This document shows, piece by piece, positions 1-5,875 of a stretch of DNA of 6,573 nucleotides (its first letter is position 1; the number at the start of each line of letters is the position of its first letter). Made by a program: the position numbers and the translations under genes. Source of the stretch: Chloroflexota bacterium. GTDB taxonomy: Bacteria; Chloroflexota; Limnocylindria; QHBO01. The notes under the pieces are model-generated. The model searched no databases. It saw only the letters and a list, made by a program, of their open reading frames with translations, and was not told where the DNA came from. The stretch spans positions 1 to 6,573 of the forward strand of contig JACDHU010000100.1 of assembly GCA_013820865.1 (NCBI GenBank). The letters are read 5' to 3'.

Positions 1-91
1 CTGCGAGCCCATCGCCGGAGAACGAGTCGGGCGTGACGTTGATGATCCCCATCAGATAGGTTCGGTCTCCCCAGCGCAGCTCGGTTGTCAT
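1..91 (-). CDS. folP: Dihydropteroate synthase, N-terminal fragment (runs off left edge)
   Basis: Only the first 30 codons are in the window. Dihydropteroate synthase joins p-aminobenzoate to 6-hydroxymethyl-dihydropterin diphosphate to give dihydropteroate, in the cytoplasm, and is the target of sulfonamides. The translation begins MTTELRWGDR and contains MGIINVTPDSFS at residues 14-25, the family's signature strand and loop 1 (Asn18 is the usual metal/diphosphate-binding Asn). The next residues are GDG rather than the more common DGG, a variant I believe occurs in natural homologues. The ATG at 91-89 overlaps the folC stop by one base (TGATG), so translation is probably coupled to folC. The motif lies at the correct distance from the start. 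The rest of the gene is outside the window. Confidence 0.93.
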   Translation of the reverse strand, partial: MTTELRWGDRTYLMGIINVTPDSFSGDGLA

Positions 92-1398
92 CACCTGGTG
101 ATCATGCCTCGTACCGCGCCAACGAGATAGAGAGACCCGGCGACGACCACCGGATCCCCGTCTGCCACGGCCATCGCCTCACGTGGTGTCGCAGCTGTCC
201 GCGAGTTGTCGCCGCTTACGGCGCCCCAGGCGCGCTCCAGCTCAGCCGGCTCGTGGGCGTGTGGGTCGTCGATACGAGTGAACACGAATCGCGGGCGAAG
301 TGGTGCGAGGGCGCGCAGGACGTCGCGCACCTTCTTGCCGCGCATGGCGCCGAAGACGATGGTTGGTTGAATCACTCCGAGGTCGAGCAACGCGCGCGCC
401 AGGGCGGCGGCGCCAGCCGGGTTGTGCGCCCCGTCGAGCAGTATGCGACCAAGACCGAGCGGCGTGCCGTCCATCAGTTCAAGGCGTCCCGGCCAACGAG
501 CCGACGCGAATCCGTGGCGCACGGCCGCTTCGGGCACGGCCAGCCCCCAGCGCTCGGTCAGCGCATCGAGGAGCGCCAGGGCGACTGCGGCATTCTCGGC
601 CTGGTGCGCCCCGAGGAGCCCGATGACCAGGTTGCGCAGTTCTCCCCCCGGCAGCCGCGCATCCACCACGATGCCCGTCCAACTCGATTCTCGCAATTGC
701 ACGCGGTACCTCTGGTGCGGGCCGGCTCGTCGAAGGGATACGCCCAGCGAGGCGCATCGGTCCAGGATGGGTCGCAGGCCACGACCGGAAGCACCGGTCA
801 CGGCCAGGTTGCCGGGCTTGATGATCGGAGCCTTCTCTGTGCCGATGGCGGTCAGCGTCGAGCCGAGGTAGGCCTCGTGGTCGCGCTGGACGTTGGTGAT
901 GGCGGCCACGCCGAGGTCCAGCACGTTCGTCGCGTCGAGCCGCCCGCCCATGCCGACCTCGACGATCGCGACATCCACCTCGCGCCGTGCAAGCTCGCCG
1001 ATGGCGGCGGCAGTCAGCGCCTCGAACTCGGTCGGGCCACCGACCTCTGCGGCCACGCGATCGATGGCCGGGAGGACTGCCGCGACGGCATCGGCGAAGC
1101 TTGCCGCGCTCAGGGGTTGGCCGTCAATCGCCACGCGCTCGCGATAGCTGGTGAGGTGCGGTTTCGGCATGGTCCCGACTCGATACCCAGCGGCGACGAG
1201 CACGGACCGCGTCATGGCTACCACTGAGCCCTTGCCGTTCGTGCCGCCGACCAGCGCGCCCCGCAGCGATCGCTCGGGGTGCTTGACCTCGGCCATGAGC
1301 CGCTCGACACGCTCGAGGCCCATGCTGATTCCGAAGCGTCCGCGCTCGGTCAGCGCGGTGACCGCCTGCCGATACGTGAGCTTGGAGGGATCGGTCAC
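91..1398 (-). CDS. folC: Bifunctional folylpolyglutamate synthase / dihydrofolate synthase
   Basis: This Mur-ligase-family enzyme adds glutamate to dihydropteroate and/or extends the polyglutamate tail of folates, using ATP, in the cytoplasm. At 435 residues it is the usual FolC length. Visible motifs in order: P-loop GGTNGKGS (51-58), PHLTSYRER (80-88, the substrate loop), TEFE (123-126), EVGMGGRLDATN (147-158), EKAPIIKPG (188-196, with Lys189 as the expected carbamylated lysine), GAHQAEN (263-269), WPGRLE (302-307) and LLDGAHNP (320-327). The start is GTG at 1398, four bases after the stop of the cysteine-rich gene. No strong Shine-Dalgarno is visible, so re-initiation or coupling is likely. 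The stop overlaps the folP ATG. The folC-folP pairing makes a folate role secure. Whether it does both reactions or only polyglutamylation cannot be told from the sequence. Confidence 0.95.
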   Translation of the reverse strand: MTDPSKLTYRQAVTALTERGRFGISMGLERVERLMAEVKHPERSLRGALVGGTNGKGSVVAMTRSVLVAAGYRVGTMPKPHLTSYRERVAIDGQPLSAASFADAVAAVLPAIDRVAAEVGGPTEFEALTAAAIGELARREVDVAIVEVGMGGRLDATNVLDLGVAAITNVQRDHEAYLGSTLTAIGTEKAPIIKPGNLAVTGASGRGLRPILDRCASLGVSLRRAGPHQRYRVQLRESSWTGIVVDARLPGGELRNLVIGLLGAHQAENAAVALALLDALTERWGLAVPEAAVRHGFASARWPGRLELMDGTPLGLGRILLDGAHNPAGAAALARALLDLGVIQPTIVFGAMRGKKVRDVLRALAPLRPRFVFTRIDDPHAHEPAELERAWGAVSGDNSRTAATPREAMAVADGDPVVVAGSLYLVGAVRGMITR

Positions 1399-1402
1399 CT
1401 GG

Positions 1403-1966
1403 TCAGTCCGCGTTGTCCTCGTAGAACACGCAGTCGTTGAACTGGCCGGTCAGGCACAGGTCGTTGACGTAGCCGGAGTCGAGGTGCACGCCACCGCGCA
1501 ACTCGCAGCGCGCCACCGTTCCCTCCTGCTTCAGGAGCGTGCGCATCAGCTGCGGCGCCTGGATCGGCACCCTGCCCTTGGAGCCGTGAGTGAGGTAGAA
1601 GTGCGGGCAGTGGTGGCGACGGGGCTTCGTGTAGCCGAGCGGCATACCGCGGCGGCCGACGTGCACGGTCAGCGGTTCGGGTGCCGGGCTCTCGGCGAAT
1701 CGCTTCTCGGCGATGACGCAGCGTCCGGGCTCGCACTCCTTGTCGTTGTGGCAGCAGGCGCGCGCCGGTCCGATGCCCTCGACCGCCCACAGCTCCCAGC
1801 ACGGGCGCCGCAGGATGAAGGCCGGACACCGGTAGCGGATGGTGAGGTCGCAGTTCTCGACCTCCCAGCACATGGTGCGCCGGTCGCTGTCTCGGCGTTC
1901 CGGGGCGAACGGATCCGCCGCGCCGCGACGGTCGCCACCAGCGCGACGTTCAGTCTTGATGATCAT
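1403..1966 (-). CDS. Cysteine-rich protein with CWE/CPA/PCWE motif, function unknown
   Basis: I do not recognise a named function. The 187-residue product has 12 cysteines (33, 39, 47, 56, 71, 72, 78, 83, 120, 154, 171, 179). Residues 33-58 read CWE-x3-C-x7-CPAF-x5-CWE, which resembles the small 'two-CW' type cysteine motifs of bacterial proteins. There follow CC-x5-C-x4-C (71-83), HHCPHF (118-123) and a C-terminal C-x7-C in LCLTGQFNDCVFYE. This arrangement suggests metal or Fe-S binding (inference). The N-terminus (1-31) is very polar with repeated ERR/DRR clusters and looks disordered. No signal peptide or membrane segment is evident. The chosen ATG (1966) has GGAGG at 1982-1986, a long 15-base spacing. 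Met32, just before the first CWE, is an alternative start but lacks a ribosome site. It leads folC-folP and is probably co-transcribed with them. Confidence 0.8.
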   Translation of the reverse strand: MIIKTERRAGGDRRGAADPFAPERRDSDRRTMCWEVENCDLTIRYRCPAFILRRPCWELWAVEGIGPARACCHNDKECEPGRCVIAEKRFAESPAPEPLTVHVGRRGMPLGYTKPRRHHCPHFYLTHGSKGRVPIQAPQLMRTLLKQEGTVARCELRGGVHLDSGYVNDLCLTGQFNDCVFYEDNAD

Positions 1967-2110
1967 CGGGTCTCGGGCAGCCCTCCTCGCCGGGGAGTGT
2001 AGCCGCTGCGGTCAGTCGTCCGCGCCGGCCGTTGGGCAGGCGGCCTAATGGCCTCACGAGGGAGCGCACGCCCGGCGGGTTGCATCGGTCCAGCGGAAGT
2101 CTGGTGGCGG

Positions 2111-2443
2111 TCAGGCGAGGAACTGGCTGAGCCGCTCCTCCATGACTTCCTGGGGCATGAAGCCGACCAGGCGGGCGGCCTCGCGGCCGTTCTGGAAAAC
2201 GATGAGCGTGGGAATGCTGAAGATGCTGTATCGCATCGCCAGCTGTTGGTTCTCGTCGGTGTTGACCTTCGCCACGCTCATCTTGTCGTTGTGCTTATCG
2301 CCGAAGGATTCGACGACCGGTGAGACGAGCCGACAGGGTCCGCACCACGGTGCCCAGAAGTCGACGAGTACCGGCTTTTCGGCGTTGAGGACCTCCGATT
2401 CAAAGGTCGATTCGTCGACTGCCGTCGGGACAATGCTGGCCAT
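2111..2443 (-). CDS. trxA: Thioredoxin
   Basis: This is a small cytoplasmic dithiol-disulfide oxidoreductase that reduces protein disulfides and is normally recycled by thioredoxin reductase. The 110 residues match the classic single-domain length. The active site WCGPC is at 33-37 within FWAPWCGPCR, the buried Asp is Asp28 (VDFWAPW), the cis-proline is Pro78 in SIPTLIVF (76-83), and the conserved glycine is Gly94. There is no signal peptide or membrane anchor, so it is cytoplasmic rather than a cytochrome-maturation thioredoxin. The ATG at 2443 fits the family start. GGAGG lies at 2457-2461, 13 bases away, which is longer than ideal. It sits 91 bases downstream of the kinase gene on the same strand and 144 bases upstream of the cysteine-rich gene, so it may be a separate unit. 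No reductase gene is in the window, so the symbol rests on family alone. Confidence 0.94.
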   Translation of the reverse strand: MASIVPTAVDESTFESEVLNAEKPVLVDFWAPWCGPCRLVSPVVESFGDKHNDKMSVAKVNTDENQQLAMRYSIFSIPTLIVFQNGREAARLVGFMPQEVMEERLSQFLA

Positions 2444-2485
2444 GGGTTGAGGTGCGCCTCCAGCGTGGGTTACGGGCTTCCGATC

Positions 2486-2491
2486 ATCCTA
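2486..2491 (-). promoter_or_regulatory. Possible -10 box for thioredoxin
   Basis: TAGGAT on the minus strand, about 42 bases upstream of the thioredoxin ATG, resembles a sigma-70 -10 hexamer. No good -35 is visible at 16-18 bases. It lies between a hairpin that could end the kinase transcript and the trx start, which is where an own promoter would be expected. Confidence 0.3.
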
Positions 2492-2496
2492 GCATC

Positions 2497-2528
2497 GGAC
2501 GTGCCGCGGTTCGTTGGCACGACCGTCC
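2497..2528 (-). terminator. Hairpin just after the kinase stop, possible terminator
   Basis: Bases 2497-2505 (GGACGTGCC) can pair with 2516-2520 (GGCAC) and 2525-2528 (GTCC), giving nine base pairs with a four-base bulge (2521-2524) and a ten-base loop. It starts seven bases after the kinase stop. There is no run of T after it, so it is not a canonical intrinsic terminator. It could be a factor-dependent end or an mRNA 3' stabiliser. Confidence 0.3.
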
Positions 2529-2534
2529 GAACCG

Positions 2535-4199
2535 CTAGGGCGTTGGCGTTGGCGTGGGCGTGGGCGTTGGCGTGGGGTCGACTGTCGGCACGACTGTCGG
2601 CTGAACGGTAGGTTCAACTGTCGGCTCGACGGTCGGCTCGACGGTCGGCGATGCCGTGGGAGACGGTGACGGTGTCGGCCCACTGCTGATCACGAGGTCC
2701 ACCTGTCTCCCGACCTCCACATCCGTGCCCTCCGTTGGCAGGCTCCGAATGACCGAGCCCTCGGGAATCGACGCGTCCGGCTCCTGCTCCCGGGTGCCGA
2801 GTTCGAGCCTGGCCCGATTCAGCGTCGCAATCGCCTGCGCCTCGGTCTGGCCCTGGAGGCGGGGCACCTCCACCGTCTCCGCTCCGCTCGAGACGTATAC
2901 GATCAGGGTCGAGCCCTCGTCGACGTCCCGGCCGCTGACGGGGTCGCACCGGATCACCCGACCCTCGTCGATGTCTTCCGATGCTTCCGCTCGCTCGTCG
3001 CGCTCCACGCGATTGCCAAGCTGCGTTCGGAGGGTAGTGAGTGCCACATCGTCGCAGTCGGGCACGGTGACCTGTGGCGTGCTGGGCTCCGGGGTTACGT
3101 TCGGGCCGCCAAGTCCGTCCAGCAGTTGGACCCCCAGGAATCCGATGGCGCCCAGCAGGAAGATCCCCAGGACCGCGAGCAGCCAGATCCACCATGGTTG
3201 CCCGTCGTCTCGTGGTCGCGCATAGCTGTCGGAGCGACGCGGCGGAGGCGTGATCGGAGCACGATCCGCTGGACGGGTGACCCTGGGCGGCACGTAGACC
3301 GTTGGTTCGCCAGCGGATGGGGTGACGGCGACCGCCGCTCCAGCAGCTCCCTGAGTCAGCGCCGGTGCGCTGTCGGGGTCGCGGCGCCAGACGCGCAGCG
3401 CCTCGGCGAAGGCTCCGGCGTCGGGGAAGCGATCGCCAGGCTCGCGCGCCAACCCGCGCATGAGGATCGCCTCGAGCCCGGCCGGCAACGCATGACCGAT
3501 GGAGGACGGCGTGGCCGGATCCTCGTTCAAACGCTTCAGCGCGACAGCAGCAGCCGAATCCGCTTCGAACGGACGGCGCCCGGTGAGCATCTCGTACAGC
3601 ACGATGGCGAGCGCATAGACGTCGGACGCGCCGGTGACCTCGTCACCGCGCGCCTGCTCCGGGCTGAAGTAGTGGACCGATCCGAGCGTTGTCCCGGTGA
3701 CCGTCATGGATGCCTCGGCCACGGCACGGGCGATGCCGAAATCGGTGACCTTCACGTCGCCGGTATCGGTGATGAGGATGTTGCCCGGCTTCACATCGCG
3801 GTGGACGATCCCCTTGCGATGAGCCACCTCGAGCGCCGCCGCCGTCCCGATCGCCACGCGCACCGCATCGTCCATCGAAAGCGCGTCGCGGTCACGGAGG
3901 ATGGCCGCCAGGTCGCGGCCCTCGACGAGCTCCATGACGATGTACTGGTCGCCATCCTCACCGTCGGTGCCGTAGTCGTACACGCTGACGATGTTCGGGT
4001 GGCTGAGGCCGCCGGCGGAGCGCGCCTCCTGCTTGAAGCGGGCGGTGAAGCCGGGATCGCTGCTGAATTGGGGGCGGAGCAGTTTGACCGCGACTTCGCG
4101 ATCCAGCTGTTGGTCGACGGCGCGCCAGATCGTGGCCATGCCACCGTCACCGAGCGGGGCGATGAGCAGGTATCGGCCGCTGATCAGCCTGCCGATCAT
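2535..4199 (-). CDS. Membrane-anchored Ser/Thr protein kinase with two PASTA domains (PknB/Stk type)
   Basis: This is a eukaryotic-like Ser/Thr kinase of 554 residues. Kinase domain (about 10-270): glycine loop GDGGMATIW (17-25), ATP lysine Lys39 (VAVK), catalytic HRDVKPGN (133-140), DFG (153-155), activation-loop GTTLGSVHYFSPE (169-181, with likely autophosphorylation threonines before it) and DVYALAIVLYEMLTGRRPF (193-211). All catalytic residues are present. A Pro-rich juxtamembrane linker (about 275-335) leads to one membrane segment (336-360, WWIWLLAVLG onward), then two extracellular PASTA domains (about 377-439 and 442-507) and a Thr/Pro repeat tail (508-554). PASTA domains in this family bind peptidoglycan or lipid II fragments, so a cell-wall sensing role is likely. 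I chose ATG 4199, 11 bases after the galU stop, because the longer frame would add 34 non-conserved residues overlapping galU. GTG 4205 is an alternative. No partner phosphatase, ftsW or pbp gene is nearby. Confidence 0.95.
   Translation of the reverse strand: MIGRLISGRYLLIAPLGDGGMATIWRAVDQQLDREVAVKLLRPQFSSDPGFTARFKQEARSAGGLSHPNIVSVYDYGTDGEDGDQYIVMELVEGRDLAAILRDRDALSMDDAVRVAIGTAAALEVAHRKGIVHRDVKPGNILITDTGDVKVTDFGIARAVAEASMTVTGTTLGSVHYFSPEQARGDEVTGASDVYALAIVLYEMLTGRRPFEADSAAAVALKRLNEDPATPSSIGHALPAGLEAILMRGLAREPGDRFPDAGAFAEALRVWRRDPDSAPALTQGAAGAAVAVTPSAGEPTVYVPPRVTRPADRAPITPPPRRSDSYARPRDDGQPWWIWLLAVLGIFLLGAIGFLGVQLLDGLGGPNVTPEPSTPQVTVPDCDDVALTTLRTQLGNRVERDERAEASEDIDEGRVIRCDPVSGRDVDEGSTLIVYVSSGAETVEVPRLQGQTEAQAIATLNRARLELGTREQEPDASIPEGSVIRSLPTEGTDVEVGRQVDLVISSGPTPSPSPTASPTVEPTVEPTVEPTVQPTVVPTVDPTPTPTPTPTPTP
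2538..2573 (-). repeat. Six-base tandem repeat encoding (Thr-Pro)x6 at the kinase C-terminus
   Basis: Six imperfect copies of a six-base unit (GGCGTT or GGCGTG on the plus strand) encode residues 543-554 of the kinase, Thr-Pro repeated six times up to the stop codon. Copies differ only at the proline third codon position or equivalent, so the array is young or kept homogeneous and is prone to slippage in whole units without breaking the frame. Confidence 0.85.
2574..2645 (-). repeat. Twelve-base tandem repeat encoding six TVxP units in the kinase tail
   Basis: Six 12-base units encode residues 519-542 as Thr-Val-x-Pro, with x = Glu, Glu, Glu, Gln, Val, Asp. The plus-strand consensus is near CGGCTCGACGGT. 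The first copies are almost identical in DNA and the later ones have drifted, which suggests expansion by unit duplication. It forms an extended, probably unstructured extracellular spacer after PASTA 2. Confidence 0.85.
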
Positions 4200-4210
4200 T
4201 TCCACGTTGG

Positions 4211-5098
4211 TCAGTCTCGCAGGTCGAGTCCGCGGATGTAGCCGCGGAATTCGTCGGCCAGTTCGGACTCGAGCGCGACGGCCACGTTCGCCTTGAGCCA
4301 CCCGAGTCGGGTGCCGGCATCGTGCCGCACGCCTTCGAATTGGTAGCCAAAGACGGGCTGCTCGTGGATGAGCCCGCGCAGCGCATCGGTCAGTTGGATC
4401 TCACCGCCGGCGCCGCGGCTGGTCTGCTCGAGCACGTCGAAGATCTTGGGGGTCAGGACGTAGCGGCCAAGCACGGCCAGGTCGGACGGTGCGTCATCGA
4501 CCGACGGCTTCTCGACGAGGTTGCGGATCTCGACCAGGCGTCCCTCTTCGTGCAGTGGGTCGACGATGCCGTAGCGGCTCACGTCGGCGTGGTCGACCCG
4601 TTGGACGGCCACGACCGAGCCGCGGTGGTCGGCATGCGCGTCCATCAGCTGCTTGGTGACCGGCTCGCCGTTCGGGTTGAGCATCACGTCATCGGACAGG
4701 AGAACTGCGAATGGCTCTTCACCGACGAGATCCTTTGCCATCAACACCGCGTGCCCCAGGCCGAGCTGCTCGCGCTGATGGACGAAGGCGACGGTGCCGA
4801 ACTCGCTGATGCGGCGGATGGTGCGCAGCATCTCGATGTCCCCGCGATCCTCGAGCCAGCGCTCGAGCGATGCATTGGAGTCGAAGTGATCCTCGATCGC
4901 GCTGCGCCCGGTGGCGATGACGATGATGATCTGGTCGATACCCGACGCTGCCGCCTCTTCAACCGCGTACTGGATGATGGGCCGGTCGACGAGAGCCATC
5001 ATCTCTTTGGGGATTGCCTTCGTGGCGGGGAGAAAGCGAGTGCCGAATCCCGCCGCTGGAAGGACGGCCTTTCTGACGCGTGCGGTGATCGTGAACAC
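4211..5098 (-). CDS. galU: UTP-glucose-1-phosphate uridylyltransferase
   Basis: The enzyme makes UDP-glucose from UTP and glucose-1-phosphate in the cytoplasm, feeding envelope polysaccharides, glycolipids and trehalose. The 295-residue product matches the usual length. Visible motifs: GFGTRFLPATKAIPKEM (17-33, nucleotide-binding loop), QREQLGLGHAV (108-118), LLSDD (133-137), VEKP (195-198), GEIQLTDAL (232-240) and GVRHDAGTRLGW (256-267). The family's conserved part starts at about residue 8 (VRKAVLPAAG). The start is uncertain. GTG 5098 gives the right length, but the only Shine-Dalgarno (AAGGAG) overlaps this codon. TTG 5131 or GTG 5176 would add 11 or 26 unlikely residues, the latter being nearly leaderless from the upstream promoter. 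It is followed 11 bases later by the PASTA kinase and is probably in the same transcript. Confidence 0.94.
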   Translation of the reverse strand: MFTITARVRKAVLPAAGFGTRFLPATKAIPKEMMALVDRPIIQYAVEEAAASGIDQIIIVIATGRSAIEDHFDSNASLERWLEDRGDIEMLRTIRRISEFGTVAFVHQREQLGLGHAVLMAKDLVGEEPFAVLLSDDVMLNPNGEPVTKQLMDAHADHRGSVVAVQRVDHADVSRYGIVDPLHEEGRLVEIRNLVEKPSVDDAPSDLAVLGRYVLTPKIFDVLEQTSRGAGGEIQLTDALRGLIHEQPVFGYQFEGVRHDAGTRLGWLKANVAVALESELADEFRGYIRGLDLRD

Positions 5099-5186
5099 TC
5101 CTTCGTGCGATGTCAGGCGCGCGGCGCGCAAGTATGCCGCCGTGGAAGCGCAGCGTGGCCGCGACTGGCTCCGCACAGGGGCCGCC

Positions 5187-5195
5187 AGTATACCA
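5187..5195 (-). promoter_or_regulatory. Extended -10 promoter for galU and the kinase
   Basis: On the minus strand TGGTATACT reads as an extended -10 (TGn followed by TATACT). No good -35 is seen at the usual distance, which fits an extended -10 type. Transcription would start near 5180, leaving an 80-base leader before GTG 5098. Confidence 0.5.
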
Positions 5196-5211
5196 ATCGG
5201 TGCCGGGATGA

Positions 5212-5226
5212 CCTGATGCGGTCAGG
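5212..5226. repeat. Short inverted repeat between divergent promoters
   Basis: CCTGA-TGCGG-TCAGG is a perfect five-base inverted repeat with a five-base spacer. It sits between the minus-strand galU -10 and the plus-strand -10 at 5234. Its position would suit a repressor or activator site, but five-base arms can occur by chance. Confidence 0.25.
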
Positions 5227-5233
5227 CTCGCGG

Positions 5234-5239
5234 TACAAT
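5234..5239 (+). promoter_or_regulatory. -10 box for the 5250-5857 gene pair
   Basis: TACAAT on the plus strand ends 10 bases before the ATG at 5250. Transcription would start near 5246, so the message would be leaderless or nearly so. This agrees with the absence of a Shine-Dalgarno sequence. The -35 region is weak. Confidence 0.5.
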
Positions 5240-5249
5240 CGCGCCGCCA

Positions 5250-5678
5250 ATGTTCAAGTCACTTGTCCGCACTTTCAAAGGACCCAGCCGCGACCCGCGG
5301 ATGGCGTTCATCAGTCGGCCGATGCCGCGCGATCTCCCCGATGAGCAGGTCCTCGATGCCCTCGACCTGGCGCTTGCAGCCGATCCCAACCCCGCGTACC
5401 TGGTGGAGACGCTGGCGCCGGCTCTGCGACAGGTGACCGGTCGAGATCTCCAGGTCATGGACCGATCCGTCCGCGACGTCACCGGCGCCTTCCACCGTGT
5501 CCAGGTCATGATTCGCGACGGCGACGTCGGTCGCTGGCCCGGCTACGACGCGATGTCGTATCCGTTGATTGCTCCGTCGGCAAAGGCCCAAGAGACGCGC
5601 GCCGCGATCGCTGCCGACGCCGCTCCCGGCGGGCCCAAGCCGGGCTGGACACCGCCGCCGTACTCCGGTCGGCGCTGA
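5250..5678 (+). CDS. Hypothetical protein, 142 residues
   Basis: I do not recognise a family. The product has a basic N-terminus (MFKSLVRTFKGPSRDPR), a probably helical middle (about 29-62, DLPDEQVLDALDLALAADP and a following helix), a segment that looks like alternating beta strand (HRVQVMIRDGD, about 82-92), and a Pro/Gly-rich C-terminus (PGGPKPGWTPPPYSGRR) likely to be disordered. It has no cysteines, signal peptide or membrane segment. The ATG at 5250 lies 10 bases after a TACAAT -10 box with no ribosome site between, suggesting a leaderless message. An internal ATG at 5301 is an alternative start. It is accepted as real because of the promoter and the one-base TGATG overlap with the following zinc-ribbon gene, and because the opposite-strand frames show no family features. 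Confidence 0.72.
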   Translation: MFKSLVRTFKGPSRDPRMAFISRPMPRDLPDEQVLDALDLALAADPNPAYLVETLAPALRQVTGRDLQVMDRSVRDVTGAFHRVQVMIRDGDVGRWPGYDAMSYPLIAPSAKAQETRAAIAADAAPGGPKPGWTPPPYSGRR

Positions 5679-5857
5679 TGGGCCGCCAGAACGTGCCGCG
5701 CGACCAGTGGCTTGACCTCGGCCACGAGTGTCCGCGTTGCGGCGAGGAGATCAGCGAGGCCGATGTCTATGCGTGGCGCCCGGTACCCGAGGACCCGAAG
5801 CTGCTTATGCTGTGGTGCAAGAACTGCGGCGACCGCGTCGAGATCAACCACATCTGA
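5678..5857 (+). CDS. Small zinc-ribbon protein, 59 residues
   Basis: This short gene encodes a 59-residue protein with two CxxC knuckles: CPRC (18-21) and CKNC (47-50), 25 residues apart. That is the layout of a zinc ribbon in which four cysteines hold one zinc ion. The first knuckle is followed by Gly and acidic residues and the second by GDRVEI, typical ribbon turns. Such small ribbons may bind nucleic acid or protein, and nothing here says which. The ATG overlaps the previous stop by one base (TGATG), and no separate ribosome site is seen, so translation is probably coupled and the two products may work together. The gene ends 19 bases before the convergent tRNA-Glu. Confidence 0.8.
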   Translation: MGRQNVPRDQWLDLGHECPRCGEEISEADVYAWRPVPEDPKLLMLWCKNCGDRVEINHI

Positions 5858-5875
5858 CGGATTCGTGATGTTGAG

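Noticed and set aside
85..1227. Long plus-strand open frame (380 residues) opposite folC
   Set aside because: Shadow of folC in GC-rich DNA. The translation is Arg/His/Gly-rich with no family motif, while the minus strand holds every FolC signature.
2027..2053. Overlapping GGCC palindromes between thioredoxin and the cysteine-rich gene, considered as a terminator or riboswitch
   Set aside because: Stems are only four to five pairs, GC-rich by chance in this background, with no T run and no recognisable aptamer core.
2538..2645. Tandem repeats considered as a CRISPR array or iteron origin
   Set aside because: Units are 6 and 12 bases, contiguous without spacers, and in frame as Thr/Pro codons of the kinase tail.
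3126..4241. Long plus-strand open frame (371 residues) opposite the kinase
   Set aside because: Antisense shadow. Complete kinase and PASTA motifs lie on the minus strand, and no domain is recognisable on the plus strand.
4200..4301. 34-residue N-terminal extension of the kinase
   Set aside because: It overlaps the galU 3' end in another frame and is Arg-rich low-complexity sequence. The kinase fold begins right after the internal ATG at 4199.
4322..5344. Plus-strand open frame (340 residues) opposite galU
   Set aside because: Antisense shadow, rich in Asp/His/Val as expected from complementing GalU codons, and it runs through the divergent promoter region.
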